Part shown: positions 1-7,210 of the stretch, one piece after another | Position numbering within the stretch: position 1 is the first letter of the stretch | Layout of the letters: each line of letters opens with the position of its first letter | Made by a program: the position numbers and the translations under genes | Notes under the pieces: generated by a model | The model's input: only the letters and a program-made list of their open reading frames with translations | Told to the model about the DNA's origin: nothing | Database searches by the model: none | Source of the DNA: an uncultured Rubrobacteraceae bacterium | GTDB lineage: Bacteria; Actinomycetota; Rubrobacteria; Rubrobacterales; Rubrobacteraceae | Direction of reading: 5' to 3' | Length of the DNA stretch: 13,745 bases | NCBI GenBank assembly: GCA_902806105.1 | Contig: CADCVI010000060.1 | Coordinates: 1-13,745, forward strand

Positions 1-1195
1 TCCAGCCCTGGTTTCTCAAGCCGCGTTCGGAGCGGGAGAGATAGTCGACATAGCCGTCCCCGTTTCCGTCTCCGTGCTCGCGGAGCCAGGCCAGGGCCCG
101 TCGGGCAGGCTCCTCCATCTCCCTCGCGAACGCGTCGTCGGCGGTCCAGCGCCACGTCTCGTTCAGCAGGACGAGAAACAGCGGGGTCGCGTCGACGGTG
201 CCGTAGTAAGGAGAGTGCGGCACCTCGCCGAGGGCCGCCAGCTCCCCGAGCCTCGACTCGTGCGGGATCTTGCCGGGCTCCGCGTCCCGATAGTCGTCGA
301 ACCCCTCGGACTGGAGCCGCGCAAGCGCCCTCAGGACGCTTCTCGCAGGCCCCTGCCCGAGCGCCATCGTCGCGTGGGCGGTGAGGAGGGCGTCCCTCCC
401 GAAGAGGGCCATGTACCAAGGCGCCCCCGCCGCCGGGACGTAAAGCCCCTCCCCCGCCTCGAAGGAGAGCGCCTCCAGGTCCTCGATCCCGACCGCCCAC
501 GCCTCCCGCAGCGCCGCGTGGTCCGTCTCCAACGCGGGAGCCTCCGCGTAGAGCGCCCGCCGCTCCCGCGCCCATGGCACCACCCTCCCACCCTCCTCAA
601 GCTCCACGGACAATACAACTGCCCGCTCCTCCCCGGCCCCGAGCCGCAGGGAAAACGCCGCCCCGCCCTCCCCGTAGACGGGCTCCACGCCCTTCCCCGA
701 GAGGCGCACCGTCGTCGCACGCCGGAAGCCTCCGTTCTCGTAAACGAAGCGCACGAAACCCTCCCCTACTCCTCGCGACACCTCGCGGCGTCTCCTCGGT
801 GCTACGCCCCGGACCTCGAACAGGTCGGCGAAGTCCGCATCGCAGCGGAGCTCGACGGGGACCTCGACGGGCGCGCCGGTCTCGTTGCGGAGCAGGATCT
901 CCTCGCTCATCCCTCCCCCGGGCTCGCGCCGCCTCTCCACCCGCACCCCCGCCCCCGTCGCGCTCCCCTCGAACCGGGCCACGGAGCCCCGCACGAGAGC
1001 CGCCCGCGGCACCACCTCCTCTCCACCCACCACGAGCTCCAACCTCGACAGGTGGCGGGCGTCCCGAAAGTACAGGCCCTCATCCCGCCCTCTCACGTCG
1101 CCGCCCCCGCCCGAGACGCAATAAGCGCCGGGCGAGACGACGCTCACGAGCTCCCCCGCCGATCCCGAACCGCCCGTGCTGGAATTCCCCCCCAC
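1..1195 (-). CDS. Glycogen debranching enzyme (amylo-alpha-1,6-glucosidase type), N-terminal part, runs off the window
   Basis: Translating the minus strand in the frame whose codons begin at positions equal to 1 modulo 3 gives an open frame out of the left edge. Its N-terminal part reads like the bacterial debranching-enzyme N domain: a GLYFRDARHLSRLEL segment near 1040-1085, then beta-rich text with RNETGAPVEVPVEL near 870-910. The (alpha/alpha)6 barrel begins with PWYMALFGRD near 392-421, followed by PHESRLGELA and YYGTVDATPLFL near 175-210, all typical of this family. Such enzymes hydrolyse alpha-1,6 branch points of glycogen in the cytoplasm. About 398 codons are visible and the C-terminus is missing. 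The start is uncertain: GTG at 1195 has GGGAG nine bases upstream, while GTG at 1147 and TTG at 1231 are alternatives. It is divergent from the TetR gene, with about 190 bp between them. Family call is strong; exact substrate is not shown. Confidence 0.88.
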   Translation of the reverse strand, partial: MGGNSSTGGSGSAGELVSVVSPGAYCVSGGGGDVRGRDEGLYFRDARHLSRLELVVGGEEVVPRAALVRGSVARFEGSATGAGVRVERRREPGGGMSEEILLRNETGAPVEVPVELRCDADFADLFEVRGVAPRRRREVSRGVGEGFVRFVYENGGFRRATTVRLSGKGVEPVYGEGGAAFSLRLGAGEERAVVLSVELEEGGRVVPWARERRALYAEAPALETDHAALREAWAVGIEDLEALSFEAGEGLYVPAAGAPWYMALFGRDALLTAHATMALGQGPARSVLRALARLQSEGFDDYRDAEPGKIPHESRLGELAALGEVPHSPYYGTVDATPLFLVLLNETWRWTADDAFAREMEEPARRALAWLREHGDGNGDGYVDYLSRSERGLRNQGW

Positions 1196-1324
1196 ACCGG
1201 CAGGCTCCCACGCCCACCGGACCTCCGTCAAACGACGGCGACCCCCTGGGCCTCGCCAACCGGAGAATCCAGCCCGCCGCCGACTCCAGGGTTCACGCTG
1301 TATCGCGAAAATAGTTACAAATGC

Positions 1325-1346
1325 CACTTGATCGCGCGTTCAAGTG
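1325..1346. promoter_or_regulatory. Inverted repeat, probable TetR operator site 1
   Basis: Arms CACTTGA (1325-1331) and TCAAGTG (1340-1346) are perfect reverse complements. The 8-base centre TCGCGCGT continues the symmetry except for one T:T pair, so 10 of 11 positions match in a 22-bp palindrome. It covers the proposed -35 hexamer TTGATC (1328-1333) of the TetR operon. Location directly upstream of a TetR gene and overlap with the promoter fit an autorepressor site. It also lies in the divergent intergenic region, so it could affect the debranching-enzyme gene. Confidence 0.75.
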
Positions 1347-1356
1347 CTGGTAGGGT
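1328..1356 (+). promoter_or_regulatory. Predicted sigma-70-type promoter of the TetR/flavoprotein operon
   Basis: TTGATC at 1328-1333 and TAGGGT at 1351-1356 are separated by exactly 17 bases. The -35 is close to TTGACA; the -10 keeps only the first TA and last T of TATAAT. Transcription would begin near 1363, inside the second inverted repeat. Prediction from pattern only. Confidence 0.5.
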
Positions 1357-1358
1357 TC

Positions 1359-1380
1359 TTCTTGAATACACGTTCAAGGA
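1359..1380. promoter_or_regulatory. Inverted repeat, probable TetR operator site 2, overlapping the ribosome binding site
   Basis: CTTGAA (1361-1366) and TTCAAG (1373-1378) are perfect reverse complements around TACACG. Aligned with the repeat at 1325-1346, both share CTTGA in the left half and CGTTCAAG in the right half, at the same spacing. The two centres are 34 bp apart, roughly three helical turns. The right arm runs into the AAGGAG ribosome binding site (1376-1381) of the TetR gene, so binding here would block initiation or early elongation. Confidence 0.68.
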
Positions 1381-1385
1381 GTCGG

Positions 1386-1997
1386 ATGGCCGAGCAGCGC
1401 ACGGAGGAAGTAGATCGTCGGCGGGAGATCCTGGATGCCGCGTTGCGGGTCTTTGCGGAGCGGGGTTTCGGGGGGGCGACGGTCAAGGAGATCGCGCGGG
1501 AGGCGGGGGTAAGGTCTCCGGCCTTGATCTACTGGTACTTCAAGGACAAGCAGGCGCTCTTCAAGGAGGTTCTGGGCGAGAGGGTGCCTGTCGTGAGGGC
1601 GGTGACCGACCTCGCGAAGGTCATGGACCTGGCGCCGGAGGAGGCCCTGATGAAGCTCGGCCGGGCGTACTTCGCCTTCGAGCGGATGGACCCGAGGGTC
1701 TTGCGGCTCGTGATCGGGGAGGCGTTGCGTCGCCCGGAGGTCGCCGATGCTTTCGTCAGGGGCGGGCCGGGACGGGTGCTCGATTTTCTGAAGCGGTATC
1801 TGGAGCGGCAGATCGAGCTCGGAAGGCTCCGTCCCCACGACGTCAGATCGGGAGCGCGCATGTTCGTGGGGATGTTGATCCCGCAGCTCGCGGGAAAGCT
1901 GTTCTTCCCGGCGCTGGTGGAGGACGGCCTCACGGACGAGGAGCACCTGAAGAACGCCGTAGAAGTTTATTTGAGAGGGCTGAAGCCCGAGAGCTAG
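1386..1997 (+). CDS. TetR/AcrR-family transcriptional regulator
   Basis: A 203-residue protein of normal TetR length. The N-terminal helix-turn-helix domain spans about residues 8-57 and shows the family pattern RREILDAALRVFAERGF, then TVKEIAREAGV and YWYFKDKQALF. The C-terminal part is a helical ligand-binding and dimerisation domain with no specific ligand signature that I recognise. The ATG at 1386 is chosen over an upstream GTG at 1344 because AAGGAG (1376-1381) lies four bases before it and because the GTG start would place operator site 2 inside the coding region. It is followed after 16 bp by a flavoprotein gene, its most likely target and co-transcribed partner. The inverted repeats at 1325-1346 and 1359-1380 suggest negative autoregulation, released by a ligand that may be the substrate of the flavoenzyme. 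Confidence 0.93.
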   Translation: MAEQRTEEVDRRREILDAALRVFAERGFGGATVKEIAREAGVRSPALIYWYFKDKQALFKEVLGERVPVVRAVTDLAKVMDLAPEEALMKLGRAYFAFERMDPRVLRLVIGEALRRPEVADAFVRGGPGRVLDFLKRYLERQIELGRLRPHDVRSGARMFVGMLIPQLAGKLFFPALVEDGLTDEEHLKNAVEVYLRGLKPES

Positions 1998-2013
1998 GGG
2001 AGAGGAGAGAGCG

Positions 2014-3279
2014 ATGAGCATCACGGACGCAACCGGGGTGAAGGCGAACGAGGCAGTGAGGACGCTCAGGACCACGTGCTGCGTCGTTGGAGGCGGGCCG
2101 GGCGGGGCGGTGCTGGCGCTCCTACTGGCCCGCAAGGGCGTGGACGTGACGCTCCTGGAGTCGCACCCGGATTTCGACCGGGAGTTTCGCGGCGACACGC
2201 TGCACCCTTCGGTCATGGAGATCATGGACAGCCTCGGGCTCGCCGACAGGCTCCTGAAGCTCCGGCACTCGAAGGTCCACACCTTCACCCTCCAGACCGC
2301 CTCCGGCCCGTTCACGCCCGTGGACCTGAGCCGCCTGAAGACCCGCTTCCCGTACATCACGCTGATGCCCCAGACCAGCTTTCTGGAGTTCATAACCGGA
2401 GAAGCCGCGCGCTACCCGAACTTCCGGCTCCTGATGGGCGCGAAGGTGCGCGAGCTCGTCGAGGAGGGCGGCGTCGTCCGGGGGGTGCGTTACGAGGATC
2501 GCGACGGCGTCGAGCACGAGGTAAGGGCCGTCCTGACCGTCGGGGCCGACGGGCGCGGCTCGCGGGTGCGCCGGCTCGCCGGGTTCGAGGCCAAGAAGAC
2601 CTCGCCGCCGATGGACGTCCTGTGGTTCAAACTGCCGCGGGAGAAGGAGGACCCGGAGGGCGTGGTCGGGCGCTTCGGCCGGGGCCGCATCGCGATCATG
2701 CTCGATCGGGACGACTACTGGCAGGCCGGTTATGTCATCCCTAAGGGGACGTTCCCCGAGCTGCGCCACGCGGGCATCGGGGAGCTCAGGCGGCGGTTCT
2801 CCGAGCTTATCCCGGAGTTCTCCGGGCGCGTCGAGCACCTCACGAACTGGAAGCAGGTCTCGCTGCTCTCCGTGGAGTCGAGCCGGTGCGAGCGGTGGTA
2901 CCGGGAAGGGCTCCTGCTGATCGGGGATGCCGCGCACGTGATGAGCCCGGTCGGGGGCGTCGGCATCAACTACGCGATCCAGGACGCCGTCGCGGCGGCG
3001 AACGTGCTGACCACGCCGCTCACGGAGAGCCAGGACCGCCTGGTGCGGCTGGATGTCCGTCACCTCAAGGCGGTACAGCGCCGGCGCGAGCTGCCGACGC
3101 GCGTCATACAGGCGGCACAGGCCGTGGTGCAACGGAACGTCCTCGAAGTAGCCCTCCGCTCGGACGAACCGTTCGAGCCGCCGCTCGTCGCCCGCCTGCT
3201 GCTCCGCGCGCCCATCCTGCGCGACCTGCCGGCCCGGCTTGTCGCGTTCGGGCTCTGGACGTCCCGGGTGAAGGGTTAG
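2014..3279 (+). CDS. FAD-dependent monooxygenase-like oxidoreductase (PHBH fold, group A)
   Basis: A 421-residue cytosolic flavoprotein. The Rossmann FAD-binding motif GGGPGG is at residues 26-31, ending with the acidic residue E49 of the second strand. The conserved DG motif lies at D179-G180 (GADGRGSRVR) and the GD motif at G304-D305 (LLIGDAAHVMSPVGGVGINYAIQDA). These three motifs in order define the p-hydroxybenzoate hydroxylase-like family, which uses NAD(P)H and O2 to hydroxylate or epoxidise small molecules. Known members degrade aromatics, tailor polyketides or inactivate antibiotics. Nothing here fixes the substrate. The start ATG follows GGAGAGGAGAG closely. The gene is 16 bp downstream of the TetR gene and probably shares its promoter. 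A geranylgeranyl reductase-like or halogenase-like role cannot be excluded, but the halogenase WxWxIP motif was not seen. Confidence 0.9.
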   Translation: MSITDATGVKANEAVRTLRTTCCVVGGGPGGAVLALLLARKGVDVTLLESHPDFDREFRGDTLHPSVMEIMDSLGLADRLLKLRHSKVHTFTLQTASGPFTPVDLSRLKTRFPYITLMPQTSFLEFITGEAARYPNFRLLMGAKVRELVEEGGVVRGVRYEDRDGVEHEVRAVLTVGADGRGSRVRRLAGFEAKKTSPPMDVLWFKLPREKEDPEGVVGRFGRGRIAIMLDRDDYWQAGYVIPKGTFPELRHAGIGELRRRFSELIPEFSGRVEHLTNWKQVSLLSVESSRCERWYREGLLLIGDAAHVMSPVGGVGINYAIQDAVAAANVLTTPLTESQDRLVRLDVRHLKAVQRRRELPTRVIQAAQAVVQRNVLEVALRSDEPFEPPLVARLLLRAPILRDLPARLVAFGLWTSRVKG

Positions 3280-3316
3280 GCCCTCACACCTGACCGGGCA
3301 GTAAAGATCGGAGAGT

Positions 3317-4132
3317 ATGGTTCGGCGCGGAAGAATACGAAGCTCACGAGGCGGAGGCCGGCTCTCCCTCCGGCTGGCCCTCGTCCTCCTGTTGAGCTTG
3401 TCGGTCGCCTCGTGCGGGTCCGAGGGTGACGGTGAGCCCGCCACTCGCGGCCCGGCGACGGGCGCCGCCGGGGGGGCGGGAGAAACCTCCGATGCTGGCC
3501 CGGGCGAGACGACGGCCCGCTCAGGGGACCGGGAGATCGACCAGCGGCTGATCTCGGCCGCAGAGGGTGGCGACACGGAGACGGTCGAACGGCTCTTGAA
3601 CGAGGGTGCGAGCGTCCGCTTCCGGGACGCGGACGGACGAACGGCGCTCGTCGCCGCGGCGTACGGCAACCACCTCGAAGCGGCGGAGGCGCTCGTCGGT
3701 GCCGGGGCGGACGTGAACGCCAAGGACGGCACCGAGCAGAGCGCGTACCTCATCTCCACCTCCGAGGTCGGCGACGACCCCCGCCTGCTGGGGATGATGC
3801 TTGCGAACGGCGCGGACGTCCGTAGCCTGGATTCCTACGACGGGACCGGCCTCATCCGGGCCGCCGACCGCGGCCACGTCCGGATCGTGCGGAGGCTCCT
3901 GGAGACAGAGACGGACGTGGATCACGTCAACAACCTGGGCTGGACGGCGCTACTTGAGGCGGTGATCCTAGGTGGCGGGGACGAGCGCCACACGGAGGTC
4001 GTGCGGCTCCTCGTGGAGGGCGGGGCGGACCCGAACATCCCCGACGGCGAGGGCGTGACGCCGCTCGGGCACGCCCGTGCCAACGGCTACGGCGGGATGG
4101 CCGAAATCCTGGAGGGGGCGGGCGGTCGCTAG
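3317..4132 (+). CDS. Ankyrin-repeat lipoprotein
   Basis: A 271-residue protein. The arginine-rich N-terminus is followed by a hydrophobic segment (about residues 17-31) and a lipobox VASC with the candidate lipidated Cys33, so it is probably exported and anchored outside the membrane. Residues 34-70 are a Gly/Ala/Ser/Thr/Glu-rich spacer. From about residue 72 to the end there are roughly six ankyrin repeats: ISAAEGGDTETVERLLNEGA, then ALVAAAYGNHLEAAEALVGAGADVN, a looser one around 140-173, then LIRAADRGHVRIVRRLLE, ALLEAVILGG..EVVRLLVEGGADPN, and a shorter last one. Ankyrin stacks bind proteins; the partner is unknown. GGAGAG lies only one base from the ATG, so the exact start is not certain, though the signal peptide supports it. 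It sits 37 bp after the flavoprotein gene and may be transcribed with it. Confidence 0.85.
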   Translation: MVRRGRIRSSRGGGRLSLRLALVLLLSLSVASCGSEGDGEPATRGPATGAAGGAGETSDAGPGETTARSGDREIDQRLISAAEGGDTETVERLLNEGASVRFRDADGRTALVAAAYGNHLEAAEALVGAGADVNAKDGTEQSAYLISTSEVGDDPRLLGMMLANGADVRSLDSYDGTGLIRAADRGHVRIVRRLLETETDVDHVNNLGWTALLEAVILGGGDERHTEVVRLLVEGGADPNIPDGEGVTPLGHARANGYGGMAEILEGAGGR

Positions 4133-4341
4133 GGCCCGGATCGCCCGTTTCTAGCTATCTCGACGAGGTGCGCCCGGATCTCTGGAGCCGCGGCGCGAGA
4201 CCATCCTCCAAGCGGTCGTTTATGTGAATGGGTTTATTTGCCCTGGGATATCTTTAAGGGTAGTCTACGTGGGCCTGAAGCCGTGCTTCGGGTATTGGCC
4301 AGTCTTTTCTTCGGCATCCTAGAAGCTAGGGGAGCGGGTAC
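4133..4341. other. Intergenic leader upstream of the stress-protein fusion
   Basis: No gene is seen. About 4218-4262 is distinctly richer in A/T than its surroundings (two TTTAT words, GATATCTTTAA), which in such a GC-rich genome is where a promoter is expected. I cannot assign -35 and -10 boxes with normal spacing. The downstream ribosome binding site is AGGGGAG (4328-4334), seven bases before the ATG at 4342. Confidence 0.4.
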
Positions 4342-6681
4342 ATGTACAAAGAGATCTACGTTCCGGTAGACAACTCGGACTACTCCAACCAGGCGTGCGT
4401 CATCGGGGTCGACGTCGCGCGCCAGTTCGGGGGCAGGGTCGCGGGCTGTCACGCCTACGCCGCGAAGATGCACGACGTGCGCTTTCGGCAGATGGAGAGC
4501 GGGCTCCCGGAGGAGTTCCGCGACGAAGACGAGATGAAGCGCCAGCGCAAGATCCACGACCAGCTCATCACCAAGGGGCTGGAGATCATCACCGACTCCT
4601 ACATCGACGTCCTCGAACCGCTCTGCGAGAAGTACGACGTCGAGCTCGTCCGCCGGTCGCTGGAGGGCAAGAACTTCAAGGTCATCGTCGAGGACGTCAA
4701 CGACAACGACTTCGACCTCGTCGTCATCGGCGCGATGGGCATGGCCGCCGTCAAGGACACCGTCCTCGGCACCGTCACCGAGCGCGTCGTGCGGCGCCTC
4801 ACCAAGGCCGACACCCTTATCGTCAAGGACCTCGACCGCTCCCCGTTCGAGCACATCGTCGTCGCGGTCGACGGTAGCGCCAAGTCCTTGGGCGGCCTCA
4901 AGCGCGCCATCGAGCTCGCCCGCGAGTTCGGCGGCACCGTCGAGGCGATCAGCGTCTTCGACCCGTACTTCCATTACGCTATGTTCCACTCCATCGCCGG
5001 CGTCCTGAGCAGCAAGGCCCAGAAGGTTTTCCGGTTCAAGGAGCAGGAGAAGCTGCACGAGGAGATCATCGACTCGGGCCTCGCGAAGATCTACACCGCG
5101 CACCTCGAGGTCGCGAAGAAGATCGCGGCCGACGAGGGTGTGGAGCTCAAGACTACGCTGCTGGCCGGCAAGCCGTTCGAGCAGACCTTGAAGTACGTGA
5201 ACGAGGTCAACCCGACGCTCGTGGTGATGGGCCGTATCGGCTACCACTCCGACGACGAGATGGACATCGGCGGGAACACCGAGAACATGATGCGCTACCT
5301 GCCGACGAACGTCCTTGTCGGCAACTACGAGTACCAGGCGCCGGACCTCTACACCGCCGCCGAGCACATGACGTGGACGAAGGAGGCGCTGGTGCGGATG
5401 GACCGCATCCCCGGCTTCGTGCACGGGATGGCGACCGGCGCGATCCTGCGCTACGCCATCGAGAAGGGCTACACGGTTATCACCGCGACCGTCATCGACG
5501 AGGTAATCATGACCATCCTCCCGCCCGGAGCGATGGAGTCCATGCGCGCCATCGGCGACCAGATGCGCGCCGCCGAGGCCGCCGGCGAAGAGAAGCCCAT
5601 CGACTCCCTGTTCAAGGACTTCGACGAGCGGAGCGCCGACAAGGCGGCCGAGGCGAACGGCAACGGCACGAACGGCCACACGGAGAAGGACGAGATCCTC
5701 CAGAACGGCCGCGGCGGCTTCGGCCGCTCCGAGGACGAGGGCGACGTCGTCGGGGTCTCCGAGGAGGTCCAGGCGGAGATCCGCCGCGCGGCCCAGGGCA
5801 AGGACCGCTACGAGTGCGACGTCTGCCGCTACGTGGCGAAGGGCATGCCCGCCCGCTGCCCGGTCTGCGGCTCCGACCCTACCCACTTCTACGCCGTCGA
5901 CGCCGAGATAGCGACCACGGGCGAGGGCGATAACCTCAACCTCTCCTCCGTCTACGACGGCCGCGAGCTCCACTGGACCGACGAGGCAAAGGCACTCCTC
6001 GACTCCCTCGACGAGTGGCAGGAGAAGAGGCGCGTTCGGGCCCGCGTGGAGAAGAGCGCCCTCAAGAAGGGCTACTCCACGATCACGCTCGAGTACGTCG
6101 AGCAGCAGTACCGCGACGAGACGGGCCGTGAGGCCCCGAAGGTGACGCCGCCGCAGGAGGCAGCAGAGGCTCCGAAGGCCAGCGCCTGCCCGGTGAGCCA
6201 CGTCAAGCAGCAGGTCGAGGCGACGACGGGTGCCGCATGCCCCATCGACCACTCGGCGTTCCAGAAGGCGGGTGCCCTCGTCCCCGAGGGCGGCTCGAAG
6301 GACTTTGCGTGGACGCAGGATGCGATCGAGCGTCTCGACCGCGCACCGAAGGGCTTTATGAGGAACATCTCGCGCAACATGACCGAGAACCTCGCCCGCG
6401 AGCGCGGCGTCAAGGAGATCGACCTGACCCTCGTCGAGGACTCGCTCTCGGGCGCGCGGACCACGATGGAGGACGTCATAACCGGCAAGGTCTCCATCGC
6501 GGAGCTTGCCACCAACACCGGCGAGAAGATCGAGGCCGAGGACGGCGAGGCCCCGCACCCGCCGATGACCGTCACGATGGTCTGCACCGTGTGCAACGAG
6601 ACGATGCAGGGCATCCAGCCCCCCGACGAGTGCCCCGTCTGCGGCGCCCCGCCGGAGGACTTCGAGGCCAAGGACCTGTAA
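4342..6681 (+). CDS. Tandem universal stress protein fused to three PCP_red-like modules and two rubredoxin-like sites
   Basis: A 779-residue soluble multidomain protein. Residues 1-165 and 169-325 are two USP domains; the first has the full nucleotide motif G130-x2-G133-x9-G143-T144, the second a degenerate version (GRIG, nine residues, GG). Three repeats then match the PCP_red pattern known from the C-terminus of protochlorophyllide reductase subunits: W345 (WTKEALVRMDRIPGFV), W545 (WTDEAKALLDSLDEWQ) and W657 (WTQDAIERLDRAPKGFM). Rubredoxin-like sites are C492/C495/C506/C509 and C748/C751/C764/C767, each ending CPVCG. Two ACPxxH motifs sit at C616-H620 and C633-H637. A low-complexity NGNGTNG linker lies near residues 430-440. 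The design suggests a nucleotide-sensing scaffold carrying redox metal sites, perhaps for electron transfer in oxidative or desiccation stress; this is inference. A [2Fe-2S] ferredoxin follows. Any direct role in chlorophyll synthesis is unlikely, since no catalytic subunit is present. Confidence 0.85.
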   Translation: MYKEIYVPVDNSDYSNQACVIGVDVARQFGGRVAGCHAYAAKMHDVRFRQMESGLPEEFRDEDEMKRQRKIHDQLITKGLEIITDSYIDVLEPLCEKYDVELVRRSLEGKNFKVIVEDVNDNDFDLVVIGAMGMAAVKDTVLGTVTERVVRRLTKADTLIVKDLDRSPFEHIVVAVDGSAKSLGGLKRAIELAREFGGTVEAISVFDPYFHYAMFHSIAGVLSSKAQKVFRFKEQEKLHEEIIDSGLAKIYTAHLEVAKKIAADEGVELKTTLLAGKPFEQTLKYVNEVNPTLVVMGRIGYHSDDEMDIGGNTENMMRYLPTNVLVGNYEYQAPDLYTAAEHMTWTKEALVRMDRIPGFVHGMATGAILRYAIEKGYTVITATVIDEVIMTILPPGAMESMRAIGDQMRAAEAAGEEKPIDSLFKDFDERSADKAAEANGNGTNGHTEKDEILQNGRGGFGRSEDEGDVVGVSEEVQAEIRRAAQGKDRYECDVCRYVAKGMPARCPVCGSDPTHFYAVDAEIATTGEGDNLNLSSVYDGRELHWTDEAKALLDSLDEWQEKRRVRARVEKSALKKGYSTITLEYVEQQYRDETGREAPKVTPPQEAAEAPKASACPVSHVKQQVEATTGAACPIDHSAFQKAGALVPEGGSKDFAWTQDAIERLDRAPKGFMRNISRNMTENLARERGVKEIDLTLVEDSLSGARTTMEDVITGKVSIAELATNTGEKIEAEDGEAPHPPMTVTMVCTVCNETMQGIQPPDECPVCGAPPEDFEAKDL

Positions 6682-6702
6682 ACGCTAGATCGAGCAGCTT
6701 TC

Positions 6703-6740
6703 GAGGCCCCGATCCCGAAACAGGGGTCGGGGCCTCTTTC
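6703..6740 (+). terminator. Intrinsic terminator after the stress-protein fusion
   Basis: A 14-bp stem (6703-6716 with 6723-6736) with a single T:G wobble and loop GAAACA is followed by TTTCT. It lies 21 bp after the stop of the stress-protein gene and before the ferredoxin ribosome binding site, so most transcripts should end here. Confidence 0.88.
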
Positions 6741-6763
6741 TATCTCCGAGAAGAGGAGGCGGC

Positions 6764-7033
6764 ATGGCGAAGACCCACAAGGTAACCTTCCAGCGCAGGG
6801 GCGTGACCATAGAATGCGCCGAGGACGAGTACATCCTGGAGAAGGCCGAGGAGGCCGGCCTCAGGCTCCCCTACGACTGCCGCAGCGGCACCTGCGTCAC
6901 CTGCAAATGCCGCCAGATCGAGGGCGAGATGGACCAGGATATGGCCTTCGCGCTCGACGACGACGAGCTGGAGCGCGGCTGGCGCCTCATCTGCATCGGC
7001 AGCCCGCTTTCGGACTGTACGCTCGACGCCTGA
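6764..7033 (+). CDS. Plant-type [2Fe-2S] ferredoxin
   Basis: An 89-residue protein with the plant/cyanobacterial-type ferredoxin cluster signature: C39-x4-C44-x2-C47 in DCRSGTCVTCKC, plus the distal cysteine in LICIGSP. The N-terminus KVTFQRRGVTIECAEDEYILEKAEEAG is the usual beta-grasp start. It carries single electrons in the cytoplasm to oxygenases, reductases or other iron-sulfur enzymes. AGGAGG (6754-6759) lies four bases before the ATG. It follows the USP/rubredoxin fusion in the same direction, and both are redox proteins, so they may be partners. The terminator between them means it needs read-through or a promoter of its own, and I see no clear promoter in 6737-6753. An extra Cys49 next to the cluster (CKC) is present. 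Reductase partner is not in the window. Confidence 0.92.
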   Translation: MAKTHKVTFQRRGVTIECAEDEYILEKAEEAGLRLPYDCRSGTCVTCKCRQIEGEMDQDMAFALDDDELERGWRLICIGSPLSDCTLDA

Positions 7034-7210
7034 TCCGGGCGATACGACGGCACCCGACGCCGTCCGGTCACCGTCCTCCTCACTACTGAACTCCCGTTTC
7101 TCCGCCTGCAACTCGAAGGGCGTGGAAGCCGCCACGCGTGACGGCATGAAAACCAGTTCGTCGACGCGCCATCTTGCGAGTCCTCCGGGGAGTGATGCAG
7201 GTGCCTCGCG

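Noticed and set aside
1344..1385. GTG at 1344 as the TetR start
   Set aside because: It would put 14 extra residues over operator site 2 and has no Shine-Dalgarno. ATG at 1386 has AAGGAG at the right distance.
74..2017. Long plus-strand frame across the debranching enzyme and TetR genes
   Set aside because: It is Arg/Pro-rich, has no family-like text, and crosses the operator region and two well-supported genes in other frames.
4231..4262. SigB-like promoter (GTTTAT and GGGTAG) upstream of the stress-protein gene
   Set aside because: The spacing between the two words is about 20 bases, longer than expected for that promoter class. It is kept only as a possible promoter region.
4234..6558. 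774-codon open frame on the minus strand opposite the stress-protein gene
   Set aside because: It is a shadow frame produced by strong third-position GC in the real gene. Its text is Leu/Val/Asp/Arg-rich with no motif, while the plus-strand frame has clear domains.
7120..7137. GCGTGG/CCACGC hairpin between the convergent ferredoxin and transporter genes as a terminator
   Set aside because: The stem is only 6 bp with no T run on either side, so it does not qualify as an intrinsic terminator.
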